Of a stretch of 64,000 nucleotides of DNA, positions 42,735 through 51,842 are shown in pieces. How positions within the stretch are numbered: the first letter of the stretch is position 1; every line of letters starts with the position of its first letter. The notes under the pieces are model-generated. The model was not told the origin of the DNA. It ran no database searches and worked only from the letters and a program-made list of their open reading frames with translations. This DNA comes from Methanosarcina sp. KYL-1 (lineage in GTDB: Archaea > Halobacteriota > Methanosarcinia > Methanosarcinales > Methanosarcinaceae): contig NZ_VOUA01000007.1 in NCBI RefSeq assembly GCF_024372725.1, positions 1 to 64,000 of the forward strand. The letters are read 5' to 3'. Made by a program: the position numbers and the translations under genes.

Positions 42735-43124
42735 TTATTCCTCATCAAGGCCTGAGTTTTCCCCGACTGAAAGCATAAGTTCCCCGTAGAGCAGTTTTTC
42801 CAGGGTTTCGGCGACGTACTTTCTCTGCTGGTACTTCTGGATGTCTTCGTGCATCCTGAGGTCCGAATCCACCTGGACCCGGAGGAGGGCGAAGTGGAAG
42901 GCTTTTTCGTTTTTTATCTGCAGGGTGTAGAACGTTTCCAGAAGGTGGGGGAGTTTCAGGGGGTCTTCGATGATTTCACTTAAAAGCAGCATTTCTTCGG
43001 GGATGTTTTCTGTATGCTCGGATATGTCCTTCTTACCTGTGATAAGCTGCAGGTCTTTCTCGGAATATACTTTCCCGAGGATAATTATCTGGTTGTTTAT
43101 GTTCCCAACTCCTTTTAGGATCAC
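42735..43124 (-). CDS. Hypothetical protein downstream of sufBD
   Basis: This is a 129-residue protein of unrecognised family. It begins MILKGVGNINNQIIILGKV and continues with a helical, acidic middle (EEMLLLSEIIEDPLKLPHLL) and a basic patch (EDIQKYQQRKYVAETLEKLL). It is mostly helical with no membrane segment or cysteines. It is the last gene of the minus-strand cobamide/Suf cluster, 81 bp beyond sufBD, so it may be co-transcribed. No function is inferred. Confidence 0.65.
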   Translation of the reverse strand: MILKGVGNINNQIIILGKVYSEKDLQLITGKKDISEHTENIPEEMLLLSEIIEDPLKLPHLLETFYTLQIKNEKAFHFALLRVQVDSDLRMHEDIQKYQQRKYVAETLEKLLYGELMLSVGENSGLDEE

Positions 43125-43205
43125 TCTGTACGTAAAACCGTATCCATAACGGTCTCCTGGGATAAAACCCCGGGTTTTGGAAGTAAAACGGGAATGCCCG
43201 GGGTT

Positions 43206-44168
43206 TCAGGCAAGCATTCCCTTCACGATTACGTCGATTGCATCGTCTTCTTCAAGGCCGCGGGCCATGAGGGTTTCTACTTCTTTTTTGTCCACGCAGC
43301 CGATGGCAGCCTCATGGGTCACCTTGGCAAGGGGGTTGTCCACACGGACAATGGGCACGGCTTCGGCTTTTGCGTTGCCCTGGATGACTTCCATACAGTC
43401 AACGTGCCCGCGGGCTCTCGGGGCATGGCCCTCCGTAATTCCCCTGAATATGGATTCGGCATTGTCGGTGATGGCAAGCCGGCTTTTAATTACGCTCCTG
43501 GCATTTTCCCCGTTAAGGGAGATTTTCTCAAGGATCTTTATTTTGTCGTCCGCTTTTCCGTAGACCTTGGTGACCATTTCGCAGATTGAGTCTTTTTCGG
43601 CATCCACACTGTAATCGAATTCAAGGTATCCCACCCTGCCGGAAATTAAGGAAAAGTTTGTGAAATAGCTTCCTCCTTCCTCGATTATTATGTGGGCTTT
43701 CGGAAGCACCTGGATGCCACCGTGGGGGCCGTGGAAGTGGGTTTCGGTGTATTTTAAGGATGCGTTCTTTCCGATGACCATCTTTGCGTCCATTTTGTGG
43801 ACAACTTTTTCAGCGTTAGGGAAGGTGCAGTGGGCGATGAGTTCCACCTCAGAGTCTTCTTCGGCCACGAAGTCCATCAGGATTTCCTGGATCCCGTCTT
43901 TGGGGATCAGCCCGAAGCAGAGGTGGACCGGCAGCGGGATTTTGTACCCTTTAAGGATGGTCATTTTAATGTCCACGCCGTGCTCTGTCTCTTTCTTTTC
44001 GAGCACAATGCCTTCGGTCCCGTTTGCGCTGAGCACCTTATTCCCGCTTACCACGAGGCTGGAGGCTTCATGGTTGTGCAGGACTGCAGCATCTCCTCCG
44101 GCTGCGGTATAGGCTTCGGCAATGTCTTCATCATCCCGGGAAAGCGCGTTCAGTGTTATCCTGGCCAT
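43206..44168 (-). CDS. SufB/SufD-family Fe-S scaffold protein
   Basis: This is the archaeal SufB/SufD partner of the SufC ATPase in Fe-S cluster assembly. The 320 residues contain the beta-helix pattern typical of the family, for example ASLKYTETHFHGPHGGI and LVVSGNKVLSANGTEGIVL, and a C-terminal helical part with GCVDKKEVETLMARGLEED. It is shorter than bacterial SufB, the usual archaeal size. It starts 2 bp after sufC, with its ribosome-binding site GGTGATC inside the sufC end. No SufS or SufU is nearby. Confidence 0.92.
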   Translation of the reverse strand: MARITLNALSRDDEDIAEAYTAAGGDAAVLHNHEASSLVVSGNKVLSANGTEGIVLEKKETEHGVDIKMTILKGYKIPLPVHLCFGLIPKDGIQEILMDFVAEEDSEVELIAHCTFPNAEKVVHKMDAKMVIGKNASLKYTETHFHGPHGGIQVLPKAHIIIEEGGSYFTNFSLISGRVGYLEFDYSVDAEKDSICEMVTKVYGKADDKIKILEKISLNGENARSVIKSRLAITDNAESIFRGITEGHAPRARGHVDCMEVIQGNAKAEAVPIVRVDNPLAKVTHEAAIGCVDKKEVETLMARGLEEDDAIDVIVKGMLA

Positions 44169-44170
44169 GG

Positions 44171-44902
44171 TCAGATCACCTTTGGGGGGGATACCCGGCT
44201 GTCACAGGGTATGCATCTGTTTTTGAAAAATTCGCTGATTTCCAGGGGGTCTCCGCTCCTGAGGATGGCCCCTTCACACATCAGGGAAGCTTTGTCCGAG
44301 GCAGCTGCGATTTCTTCCCTGTGCGTGATCACAAGCACAGAGGAGCCGTTTTCCTTGAGGGTCTGGATAAGGGCTACGATTTCTTTTAAGGAGACAACGT
44401 CAATTCCCGAGTCAGGTTCGTCAAGGATGGCAAGTTTCGGCTTCATGGTGATAATGGAGGCAAGCTCGATACGCTTTCTCTCTCCTCCGCTGAGCGCCTC
44501 TCCTACTTCCCTGTCCAGGTACTTCTCAGGCTTGAGGTCTACCCTGGTAAGGGCCTCCTTGAGCTTTTCTTCCGTGATTCCGCCGTTATCCCTTGCCCCT
44601 ATTGCGAGGTAGTCCCTTACTTTGAGCCCTTCGAAACGGGCAGGTTCCTGCCAGGCAAGGGTTATGCCTTTTCTTGCGCGTTCGGTTATCGATAGCTCTG
44701 CGATATCTTCCCCGTCAAAGATGACGCTGCCATCCTCGTGTTCATACCCCTGAAGCCCCATCAGGGTATAGGCAAGAGTACTTTTACCTGCGCCATTTGC
44801 GCCTATGATACTGTGGATTTCCCGGTCACCTACCTCAAGGTTGACCCCGCGCAGGATTTTTTTCCCGTCACGGCTTAATGTAAGGTTTTTTAAGGTTAGA
44901 AT
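44171..44902 (-). CDS. sufC: SufC ABC ATPase (apparent ATT start)
   Basis: This ATPase drives cluster assembly on SufB/SufD in the cytoplasm. The Walker A motif GANGAGKST, the signature LSGGERKRIE and Walker B ILDEPDSGID are all visible. The conserved N-terminus LTLKNLTLSRDGKKILRG can only be reached in frame from an ATT codon at 44900-44902. It is preceded by an in-frame TAG and by GAGGTG six bases upstream, a good ribosome-binding site. ATG at 44761 would remove the P-loop and cannot be right. The 243 residues match SufC. A base error turning ATG into ATT is possible. cobY ends 22 bp upstream. Confidence 0.87.
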   Translation of the reverse strand: MLTLKNLTLSRDGKKILRGVNLEVGDREIHSIIGANGAGKSTLAYTLMGLQGYEHEDGSVIFDGEDIAELSITERARKGITLAWQEPARFEGLKVRDYLAIGARDNGGITEEKLKEALTRVDLKPEKYLDREVGEALSGGERKRIELASIITMKPKLAILDEPDSGIDVVSLKEIVALIQTLKENGSSVLVITHREEIAAASDKASLMCEGAILRSGDPLEISEFFKNRCIPCDSRVSPPKVI

Positions 44903-44924
44903 CTATGACACCTCTAGCAATTTT

Positions 44925-45536
44925 TTAATTTGCACATTGCAGCAGTTCCTTGCAGCGCTGCAGGTCTTTAACGGTATTCACATTTATTGCTAGTTTGGGA
45001 TTATTCAATATCAGATTAAAGTCTTCCTGTTCTTGTCGGATTTGTGAACTGTCCAGGATGTTCACTCCAGTGGGCACTATGAGCTTTCCATCCTTGTTAA
45101 AGACCGTATCCGGCCGGATTCCTGCTTCCTTGCAGATATTAATCGGGACATAAACCGAGAGTGCCGGCTTTCCTTCTTCCTTGTATTTCTCGATAACCGA
45201 ATCGATCAGCCCCGGGTCGAGCAGGGGCAGGTCGGACATGATGACCATCACAGGCCCCTCTGAGCCGGAAGTTTCTACGGCGTAGATCATGTCTGCTACA
45301 TAGTTCCCGCCAAAGGTTCTGATTACGGGGACTTCCCCTTTATAGCGCTCCTGGATCATGATCTCTGTCTTTGGGGTGACCGGTGAGACTGCTACGGAGA
45401 CTTTGTCTATATTCTTTGCGGCTCTAAGGGTATCGATTACATAGCTAATAAGAGGTTTTCCAAGCAGTTCAACGCAGGGCTTTTCCCCCATCCCAAGCCT
45501 CTGCCCGAATCCCCCTGCCATTATAATAGCGTCCAT
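44925..45536 (-). CDS. cobY: Adenosylcobinamide-phosphate guanylyltransferase (archaeal type)
   Basis: CobY attaches GMP to adenosylcobinamide-phosphate in cobamide assembly, replacing bacterial CobU. The 203 residues form a nucleotidyltransferase fold with [20 protein letters not shown] at the start, the loop that binds GTP. The later [20 protein letters not shown] carries the catalytic Asp region. The ATG at 45536 is chosen because the fold begins there; the open frame continues upstream through cobS in another frame. Its start overlaps the cobS end by 16 bp. Confidence 0.93.
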   Translation of the reverse strand: MDAIIMAGGFGQRLGMGEKPCVELLGKPLISYVIDTLRAAKNIDKVSVAVSPVTPKTEIMIQERYKGEVPVIRTFGGNYVADMIYAVETSGSEGPVMVIMSDLPLLDPGLIDSVIEKYKEEGKPALSVYVPINICKEAGIRPDTVFNKDGKLIVPTGVNILDSSQIRQEQEDFNLILNNPKLAINVNTVKDLQRCKELLQCAN

Positions 45537-46363
45537 TCCATGCCTCCAAGGTTTCCGTTTATTGTCAGTTTCAGGATAATTGCAATAGTAATCAGGGCCG
45601 CCACCCTGCCGATTTCGTTTGCCGTACCGATTCCGTCGCCGTTTAAGCCCCCAAAGTGTGCATAGCTCCGGTTCAGGAGCACCAGGGACGAGATACATGC
45701 TGCAAGGTAAGGGAGCAGCCCGATGAACCCGAAGGGCAGGGAACATACAACTGCTCCGAAAGTGAATCCTATAAGGAAATTCTTCCGGGTTGCCCCGTTT
45801 ATAGTCATGGCCCCAAGGCCCGGGTAAGCCTGATCTTTCGGGGGAGGAATCGGCTTTCCGAATGCGGCAATGGTGAGCATGGACTGCTTTGCGCTGACCT
45901 CAGCGATAAACATGGCTGCAAACAGCAGAAGCGGAAGATCGGAGCCTGAAGCTGCCGTACCTTCTTCCAGGACAGCCCTGATTGAGCCGTAAAGCGTAAG
46001 TAACAGAAGAATACAGAAGGATACCCCTCCTGTCCCGAGGGTCGTGTCTTTTAAGGCCTTGATTTTTTTTTCAAGCGACCCATGGGCCATGAAGCCGTCC
46101 CCTATATCTGTGACCCCATCAAGGTGGTTAAAGCCCGTAAGATAGTATATGACTGCCATTATCAGGGCTGCAAGGATAGATGCCGGAAAAATTGCCTGCC
46201 CTATATATGCGGCTGCTCCGATAAGCAATCCGAGTACGGCTCCCACAACAGGATAGAAGAATATTTTCTTCATAAGTTCATCGATCCCTTCCATGCTGAT
46301 GCCCACGGGGATCGTGGAAAGGAAGCCAAAACCAGATTTAAAAGCGAGTAAATATGAATTCAT
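45521..46363 (-). CDS. cobS: Cobalamin synthase (adenosylcobinamide-GDP ribazoletransferase)
   Basis: CobS joins the activated corrin ring to alpha-ribazole in the membrane. The 280 residues contain about seven hydrophobic segments. The conserved family motifs include [18 protein letters not shown] near 75-92 (a metal-binding Asp cluster) and the late [19 protein letters not shown]. The ATG at 46363 starts 17 bp after cobZ. It overlaps cobY. The cluster order cobZ-cobS-cobY corresponds to the last steps of the pathway. Confidence 0.94.
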   Translation of the reverse strand: MNSYLLAFKSGFGFLSTIPVGISMEGIDELMKKIFFYPVVGAVLGLLIGAAAYIGQAIFPASILAALIMAVIYYLTGFNHLDGVTDIGDGFMAHGSLEKKIKALKDTTLGTGGVSFCILLLLTLYGSIRAVLEEGTAASGSDLPLLLFAAMFIAEVSAKQSMLTIAAFGKPIPPPKDQAYPGLGAMTINGATRKNFLIGFTFGAVVCSLPFGFIGLLPYLAACISSLVLLNRSYAHFGGLNGDGIGTANEIGRVAALITIAIILKLTINGNLGGMEWTLL

Positions 46364-46380
46364 GCTGTACCGCCCGTTTT

Positions 46381-46923
46381 TTATTCATTTCTTGCAAAGT
46401 CTGCCATCGCTCTTGAATACATGTTTGAGGACACGCCCCCGATAAGGCCCCCTATTACATCGTCCATGAAGGGGCCCAGTGTAGCAAGGATGCCCGGCTT
46501 TTGCTTGTCATACCTGACAAATTCGAATGTGCCTTTAGAGCCGCTGATGTAGTTTGCAATGCTGTTTCCCAACACCTCGTCCGCAATAATAAAACTCAGG
46601 TCCCTTTCATAGGAGCTTTTGCTGAGGTTCGGGAGCTTCCCGGCCCGGCCTTCCCGTTCAAGCAGGACCCCGGAGTAAATCAGAAGGCAGAGGTTCGGGT
46701 CCGAAAGGGCTATTTTGAGTTCCCTTCTAAATACTTCTTCGGCCTTTTCCCTGGTTTCGAGGCCAGGGTGCGGGACATACATCTCAAGAGCCGTATCAGC
46801 AAGGTCCTGTACGCTTATGCCTTCTTCTGCCAGGACATCGAGAATATCGGTGGCGGCTTTTCCCTCTAATTCTTCAGGCTGCCCTTTTTTCAGGTCCCTC
46901 TCCTCAATATCGGATAGCTTCAT
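46381..46923 (-). CDS. cobZ: Alpha-ribazole-phosphate phosphatase CobZ (archaeal)
   Basis: CobZ removes phosphate from the alpha-ribazole (or cobamide) phosphate and was characterised in Methanosarcina mazei. It is unrelated to bacterial CobC and related to PgpA phosphatases. The 180 residues are mostly helical with conserved motifs in [18 protein letters not shown] and [20 protein letters not shown], and the ending [20 protein letters not shown]. The ATG at 46923 follows AGTGATC; the open frame extends 8 codons upstream without better signals. Confidence 0.93.
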   Translation of the reverse strand: MKLSDIEERDLKKGQPEELEGKAATDILDVLAEEGISVQDLADTALEMYVPHPGLETREKAEEVFRRELKIALSDPNLCLLIYSGVLLEREGRAGKLPNLSKSSYERDLSFIIADEVLGNSIANYISGSKGTFEFVRYDKQKPGILATLGPFMDDVIGGLIGGVSSNMYSRAMADFARNE

Positions 46924-46950
46924 AATGATCACTTCGGGAATTGTCAAAAC

Positions 46951-47052
46951 GGTTATTCAGCTTTACTAAAAGATTACTTGGCTTTACAAAACGGTTAATT
47001 CGGCTTTACGAAAAGGTTAATCCGGCTTTACAAAAAGGTTAGTTCGGATTTA
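46951..47052 (-). repeat. 21-22-bp repeats between cbiB and cobZ
   Basis: Four units of GGTTAATTCGGCTTTACAAAA type lie at 46951, 46972, 46993 and 47015, with a partial fifth at 47037. They fill the gap between the cbiB stop and the cobZ start, both on the minus strand. Confidence 0.75.
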
Positions 47053-47091
47053 AATATTTATGCTGGTTGATATAAATGGGTTCAGTCACAT

Positions 47092-47159
47092 ACGGATGCG
47101 TTACAGATACGGGTGCTTCACAGATACGGGTGCTTCACAGATACGGATGCGTTACAGAT
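47092..47159 (-). repeat. Four 17-bp repeats covering the cbiB stop codon
   Basis: ACGGATGCGTTACAGAT and ACGGGTGCTTCACAGAT units lie at 47092, 47109, 47126 and 47143. The last includes the cbiB stop codon (47152-47154), so the gene end has been duplicated in tandem. Confidence 0.82.
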
Positions 47160-48156
47160 ACAGATAGCTCAGGATAGCCGGATAGGTCCCTGAGATCTGG
47201 ATCACTGCCACGGAGGCGGCAAGTGAGAACCCTGAAGCAATTGCTATTAATTGGGACACCCTTTTTATATCTTTTACTTCCGTAGGGACATATGCGGCTC
47301 CGAGCACGTAAGTGTTGGGCTTTTCAAGCTTGACTCCAAGGGCTCCGGCCGTAGCTGCCATCGGGTAGCCGGAATTGGGGGAAGGAGTCTTCATTCCGTC
47401 TTCAAGAGCGCTTTTTATGCTGTTCAGGGGGCTTATTCTGCCTTCTTTTCCGGGAATCAGGGCCACGGCAATGGCTGCGGCAAGGATGAAGATGACGGAA
47501 ATCCGGGCGGGTATCCAGTTCAGTACGTCATCGGACCTTGCTGAGAAATACCCAAGTTCCCTGTAAGGCTCGGTTTTGTACCCTACCATGGAATCCAGGG
47601 TACTTATGGCTTTAAACGCATATGCTGCCACAAGCCCGAGTTCCCCGAATATGGCGTAATAGAAAATGGGGCTCAGGATGCCGTCCACGTAATTCTCGGA
47701 TACCGACTCCACGACTGCCGAAGACATCTGGGTCTTTGTCAGTTTGGAGGGGTCCCGGCTCACATAGATCGGGAGCAGTTCCTTTACTTTTTCAAACCTG
47801 TCTTCCTCCAGGTTTTTGTAAATCTCCCGGGCGGGGGTAAGCAGACAGCGGATGGCAAAGGTGGCTTTCAGGAAATAAGCTTCTATGAGGAGCCCGAGGA
47901 CTGCAGGGACCGCCTGGAGGTTTGCAACATAGAGGACAGCGTAGCCCAGAGAGGACGCAAAAAGCACACAGCAAAGGGCCATTCCCACGCCGTAGAGCTT
48001 CCGGTGGGTTTTCGGGGCTGCCTTTTTGAAAAACCCTATCAATTTCCCTATCCACACGACAGGGTGCACGGCAGCCGGGGGTTCCCCTAAAAATATGTCT
48101 ATAGCTGCCGCAAGCAGGAGTACCAGAGCAAGGTGTCCGCTGTCCGGTAAGATCAT
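47152..48156 (-). CDS. cbiB: Adenosylcobinamide-phosphate synthase CbiB/CobD
   Basis: CbiB attaches aminopropanol phosphate to cobyric acid in the membrane. The 334 residues have about five membrane segments and the family blocks PAAVHPVVWIGKLIGFFKKA, YVSRDPSKLTKTQMSSAVVE and the late SPNSGYPMAATAGALGVKLE. The ATG at 48156 overlaps the preceding gene's stop in ATGA, so the two are translationally coupled. The end lies inside a 17-bp tandem repeat array, so its last residues (SYLYL) are repeat-derived. cobZ follows 230 bp later. Confidence 0.95.
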   Translation of the reverse strand: MILPDSGHLALVLLLAAAIDIFLGEPPAAVHPVVWIGKLIGFFKKAAPKTHRKLYGVGMALCCVLFASSLGYAVLYVANLQAVPAVLGLLIEAYFLKATFAIRCLLTPAREIYKNLEEDRFEKVKELLPIYVSRDPSKLTKTQMSSAVVESVSENYVDGILSPIFYYAIFGELGLVAAYAFKAISTLDSMVGYKTEPYRELGYFSARSDDVLNWIPARISVIFILAAAIAVALIPGKEGRISPLNSIKSALEDGMKTPSPNSGYPMAATAGALGVKLEKPNTYVLGAAYVPTEVKDIKRVSQLIAIASGFSLAASVAVIQISGTYPAILSYLYL

Positions 48157-49643
48157 AAGATGGGCTCCATCACTTTCTTCCAGGCGACTTTCACAAGTTC
48201 GTCAGTGTCCCCTTCCTGCATGAGGCAGTCAAGGACTTGCTGGGCGATTTCCGTTTTGTGGACAAGGTGACAGTCTACACAGCTCCAGACCCGGCCTCCT
48301 CTGGAACTCTGGATCCATTTCCCGCCTGTCCGCTCATTTTCACAGGGGTAAAACGGACAGAAACAGAAGGTGCAGTTCTGCCCTTCGAAATGGCAGGGGT
48401 AATACTCGCAGGTCTTCCTGCCCCCTATGCCTTCTTCGGCGGCTTTTTCAATCACGTTTTGCAGTTCGTGTTTCGCCTGTTCCCTTCCCCACTGGGTAAT
48501 CACGTCCCCGAGAGCAGCTATGAGCCTGTCGTTTTCTTCGGCGGTCCTGACTGCGACCCTTATATAATTCTTCCCGAGACCGTGGAAGGACACACAGTCC
48601 CGGACAAGGACGCCGCGGGCTGCCATCCTGGCACTTAATTCACTTGAGTCAAGCATGAATTTGCTTATATCGACAAAGATGTAGTTGACGTTTACTTCCC
48701 CGGCTTCAAAGCCCCTTATCCTGTCAAGTTTCGCTTTGAGCTTTTCTCCGTCTTCCCGGATCATTGCCCTTGCTTTTTTCAGGTAAGGGTTATCGATCCC
48801 CCCTTCCACGTTGAGAAGGGCTGTGCCGACAGCGTTTGCCACTGCCCCCAGGTTCCAGGAGAGCCGGGCGGTGTTCAGGAGTTCTGCCATTCCCGGGGAG
48901 GCTATCCCGAACCCCATCCGAATCCCGGGGATTGCAAAGGCCTTGGTAAGGGACCTCATCACGAAAACGTAGTCGTTGCTTGCTGCAAGGTCTGCAACGC
49001 TCTGGGCAGGGTCAGAAAGTTCAATAAATGCTTCGTCTACATAGAGCAGGGTCTTATGTGCCCTGCAGCGCTCTGCCAGGGCCTTGATCTCCTCCCTGGT
49101 ACGGAGTTTTCCTGTGGGGTTGTTGGGGTTGCAGATAAAGAGGATTTTTGCCTTTTCCAGTACTTCATCCGGGAGGGTTTCCACTTCGTCCTGCCGGGGA
49201 TACTCGATTTTTGCCCCCATTACGCGGCACTGCATTTCGTATTCCCCGAAAGTGGGCCACGGGAGGAGGACGGTGTCTCCTTTTTCTATCACACATTCGA
49301 CAAGCAGCCGGACAATTTCGGTTGAACCGTTGCCCGGGATTACGTTCTGAGGAGCTATTCCCAACCCTACAAACCTTGCAGCAGCTTCCCTGAACTCAAG
49401 GTACCTGTTGTCCGGATATTCCAGGATTTTTCCGAGGCTCTTTTTTAGAATATCATCAAAGTTTAGTCCGCTTTCCGGATATTCAAAGGGGTTTCCAAGC
49501 GGGTTAAAGTTTGCACTAAAGTCAAGGATTTCGCTTTCAGGAATCCCGTAAGTCTCCGAAGTTTCCTGGATTAACCCTCCATGCCTGCAGGGCTCCAGGG
49601 CTAGCAGATGCTCCCTCAAAGGTACACTTCTTTGCTCTGACAC
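48153..49643 (-). CDS. cobD: CobD with C-terminal kinase-like extension (threonine kinase/decarboxylase)
   Basis: This 496-residue protein makes (R)-1-aminopropanol phosphate for cobamides. Residues about 1-360 form a PLP enzyme of the histidinol-phosphate aminotransferase-like group (FICNPNNPTGKLRTREEI, the Lys in MRSLTKAFAIPGIRMGF, and VRVAV near the end). A C-terminal extension (about 380-496) is Cys-rich: CEYYPCHFEGQNCTFCFCPF and SCVDCHLVHKTE. In Methanosarcina mazei a protein of this build was shown to be a bifunctional L-threonine kinase and decarboxylase. The GTG start has no clear ribosome-binding site; GATCAAC lies just upstream. It overlaps cbiB by 4 bp. Confidence 0.92.
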   Translation of the reverse strand: MSEQRSVPLREHLLALEPCRHGGLIQETSETYGIPESEILDFSANFNPLGNPFEYPESGLNFDDILKKSLGKILEYPDNRYLEFREAAARFVGLGIAPQNVIPGNGSTEIVRLLVECVIEKGDTVLLPWPTFGEYEMQCRVMGAKIEYPRQDEVETLPDEVLEKAKILFICNPNNPTGKLRTREEIKALAERCRAHKTLLYVDEAFIELSDPAQSVADLAASNDYVFVMRSLTKAFAIPGIRMGFGIASPGMAELLNTARLSWNLGAVANAVGTALLNVEGGIDNPYLKKARAMIREDGEKLKAKLDRIRGFEAGEVNVNYIFVDISKFMLDSSELSARMAARGVLVRDCVSFHGLGKNYIRVAVRTAEENDRLIAALGDVITQWGREQAKHELQNVIEKAAEEGIGGRKTCEYYPCHFEGQNCTFCFCPFYPCENERTGGKWIQSSRGGRVWSCVDCHLVHKTEIAQQVLDCLMQEGDTDELVKVAWKKVMEPIL

Positions 49644-50341
49644 GTTGATCGCAAATATTTAGCGTGAATCATGTATATTAAGTTGTTTATTATATTATTC
49701 AGTGCAAACTTGCCTTTATTTGTTCTGGGATTGTTTGATCACGAAAACTGATGCCTTCGGAATCCATTCTACTTTATTTTACAAAATAAATATTTTATTT
49801 GTGTCTTGTGATCTTGCCTCAAGACTGTACTTCACCACGGGTCCCGGATGAATATCGAAAAAGTAAAATAGCATGTTTTTGACTACTACCATCCAAAAGA
49901 GCTGGAGAAGATTGGGAGACTTTCGGAATTCCTGTGGACCCGTTGTTTATCAGTCTTTTATCCGTCTCTATCAATCGTTTATTAGTCGCTTATTAGTTGT
50001 TTATTCCTGCAGGGGTTCTACGATCTTTGCAAGAATTTTAGGGCTCCTTCAGGACTTATGGGCCTGCACTCCAGCTAATCAAGAAATATGCATAACGTAC
50101 AGTTCAGCTAATCAAGAAATATGTATATTCTCTATACTTCAGCTAATCAAGAAATACATATATATGGTTTACACATATGAGTCGGCGGATTTGCCACCTT
50201 GAGGACTTAATCCTTCAAATAATCTTAACATGCTTACTTTAAATCAATCCTTAACCTTTAAATAATCCTTAAAATACTTCAATAAAATCCAATCCGTTGA
50301 GACATTCCTTTTAATTCGATAGCTATCAGGTGCATTTAAAA
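49644..50341. other. Divergent gene-free region between cobD and hisS
   Basis: AT-rich spacer with three copies of AGCTAATCAAGAAATA at 50073, 50106 and 50140 (33-34-bp period). A 109-codon frame through it is not credible. Promoters for both directions should lie here. TATA-like runs are near 49682-49700 (minus) and 50154-50165 (plus). Confidence 0.6.
50073..50165. repeat. Three ~33-bp repeats with AGCTAATCAAGAAATA
   Basis: The 16-bp core AGCTAATCAAGAAATA recurs at 50073, 50106 and 50140, with different spacers ending in TA-rich tails. Confidence 0.78.
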
Positions 50342-51577
50342 ATGACAGTCAATAGGCCAAGAGGGACCCGGGACTTTTTACCTGCCGATACTTCCCGGAG
50401 AAGGTACGTGGAAAGCGTCATGCGAAATGTTGCCCGTAACTGGGGTTACAGTGAGGTTATTACGCCCACGTTTGAACATCTGGACCTTTTCACCCTGAAG
50501 TCCGGGGAAGGGATCATAGGGGAACTCTACAACTTCACGGACAAAGGAGGCAGGGACATGACCCTCAGGCCCGAACTCACGGCACCTGTCATGCGCCTCT
50601 ATGTAAACGAGCTCCAGTCCTTCCCAAAACCCCTCAAGTTGTTCTACTTCGAAAACTGCTTCCGCTACGAGCGGCCGCAGAAGGGCCGATTCAGGGAGTT
50701 CTGGCAGTTCGGGGTTGAGCTTATTGGAAGCGGGAAACCTGATTCTGATGCCGAAGTCATTGCCCTTGCCGAAGCCCTGCTTAAAGCTGCGGGCATCAGG
50801 GGCGAGATGAAGATCGGGAACCTTGCCGTTATCCGTACGCTTTTGAAGGGGCTTGAACCCGAGATCGTAAGCAAGATCATGAGGCTTGTGGACAAGAAAG
50901 AGTTTGCAGGCCTGGAAGCCGTGCTCGAAGAGATCGGGGCCGAAGAGAAACTGAAGGCCGACATCTTCAAGCTGATCAAACTGGAAGGCAGGTATATCCT
51001 CCCGGAGGTCAGGGAAATTGTAGGCAACATCCCTGAACTCGAAAGTTTTGAAAAGACCCTTACCCGTTTGGATACTTACGGCGTTGAGTACACCCTGGAC
51101 TTCGGAATTGCCCGCGGGCTTGACTACTATACCGGTATGGTCTTTGAAGTCTACGGCGAAGGCCTGGGCGCCCAGAAGCAGGTCTGTGGAGGTGGCTCTT
51201 ACCAGCTGATCCAGCTTTTCGGAGGAGGGGACGTTCCATCCACCGGTTTTGGGATCGGCTTTGACAGGATTATGGAAATCTGCGAGCTCGAACCCCCCGA
51301 ACCGAAAAAACTGGTGATGGTCTCGAAGCCAGATACCCACCTGGACGCGATAAAGTTCGCAAGCAAGCTCAGGGAATACGTGCCTGTCCACATTGACCTG
51401 ATGGAGCGCAACTTCAAGGCCCAGCTCTCCCTTGCAAACACAATCGATGCTGACTATGTGGTAATAGTCGGGGAAAAGGAACTCGAAGCCGGAAAACTCA
51501 CCCTGAGGGACATGAAATCCGGAGAACAGGAACTTCTGACTCTTGATGAGATTATTAAAAAGGTTTCGCAGCAGTAA
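50342..51577 (+). CDS. hisS: Histidyl-tRNA synthetase
   Basis: This class II aminoacyl-tRNA synthetase charges tRNA-His. The 411 residues show motif 2 [18 protein letters not shown], the histidine-binding [16 protein letters not shown] and motif 3 [14 protein letters not shown], then a C-terminal anticodon-binding domain (about 325-411). The ATG at 50342 with GGTG 8 bases upstream is chosen; an in-frame GTG at 50330 lies in that site. It is preceded by the repeat-bearing spacer and followed by a very T-rich region. Confidence 0.97.
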   Translation: MTVNRPRGTRDFLPADTSRRRYVESVMRNVARNWGYSEVITPTFEHLDLFTLKSGEGIIGELYNFTDKGGRDMTLRPELTAPVMRLYVNELQSFPKPLKLFYFENCFRYERPQKGRFREFWQFGVELIGSGKPDSDAEVIALAEALLKAAGIRGEMKIGNLAVIRTLLKGLEPEIVSKIMRLVDKKEFAGLEAVLEEIGAEEKLKADIFKLIKLEGRYILPEVREIVGNIPELESFEKTLTRLDTYGVEYTLDFGIARGLDYYTGMVFEVYGEGLGAQKQVCGGGSYQLIQLFGGGDVPSTGFGIGFDRIMEICELEPPEPKKLVMVSKPDTHLDAIKFASKLREYVPVHIDLMERNFKAQLSLANTIDADYVVIVGEKELEAGKLTLRDMKSGEQELLTLDEIIKKVSQQ

Positions 51578-51579
51578 AG

Positions 51580-51720
51580 CTGCTTCTTTTTTTATTTTCC
51601 CAATTTTCTTTCTTTTTCTTATTTTTCTTCCTTTTTCTTATTTTTCTTCCTTTTTTTCCATTTTCTTCCTCTTTTTTCTCTTTTTTCCCAATTCTCTTCA
51701 TTATTTATTGTCCCGAATTT
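51580..51720 (+). terminator. T-rich terminator region after hisS
   Basis: Tracts of T5-T7 alternating with TTC blocks directly follow the hisS stop. Archaeal termination commonly uses such oligo-T runs. No hairpin is visible. Confidence 0.5.
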
Positions 51721-51842
51721 CTATTTTAATTCAAGTTCGAATTATTTTGTGGATAACTTTTTATATTCTTACAGATTAACATTTCTTATTCCAACCTCGG
51801 AATTTTTCCTTTATTCGGGATATAGGGGATAGGTCTACGTCA

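Noticed and set aside
44171-44761. sufC starting at the ATG at 44761
   Set aside because: It would delete the Walker A motif and the first 47 residues conserved in SufC.
44900-44911. sufC starting at GTG (44909-44911) with the next-but-one TAG read as pyrrolysine
   Set aside because: That GTG is part of the ribosome-binding site GAGGTG, and pyrrolysine at the start of an ATPase has no precedent I know of. The ATT start is simpler.
49873-50202. 109-codon plus-strand frame between cobD and hisS
   Set aside because: It runs through the 33-bp repeats, has no ribosome-binding site and no domain.
50378-51391. 337-codon frame antisense to hisS
   Set aside because: Shadow of hisS, with no domain recognised.
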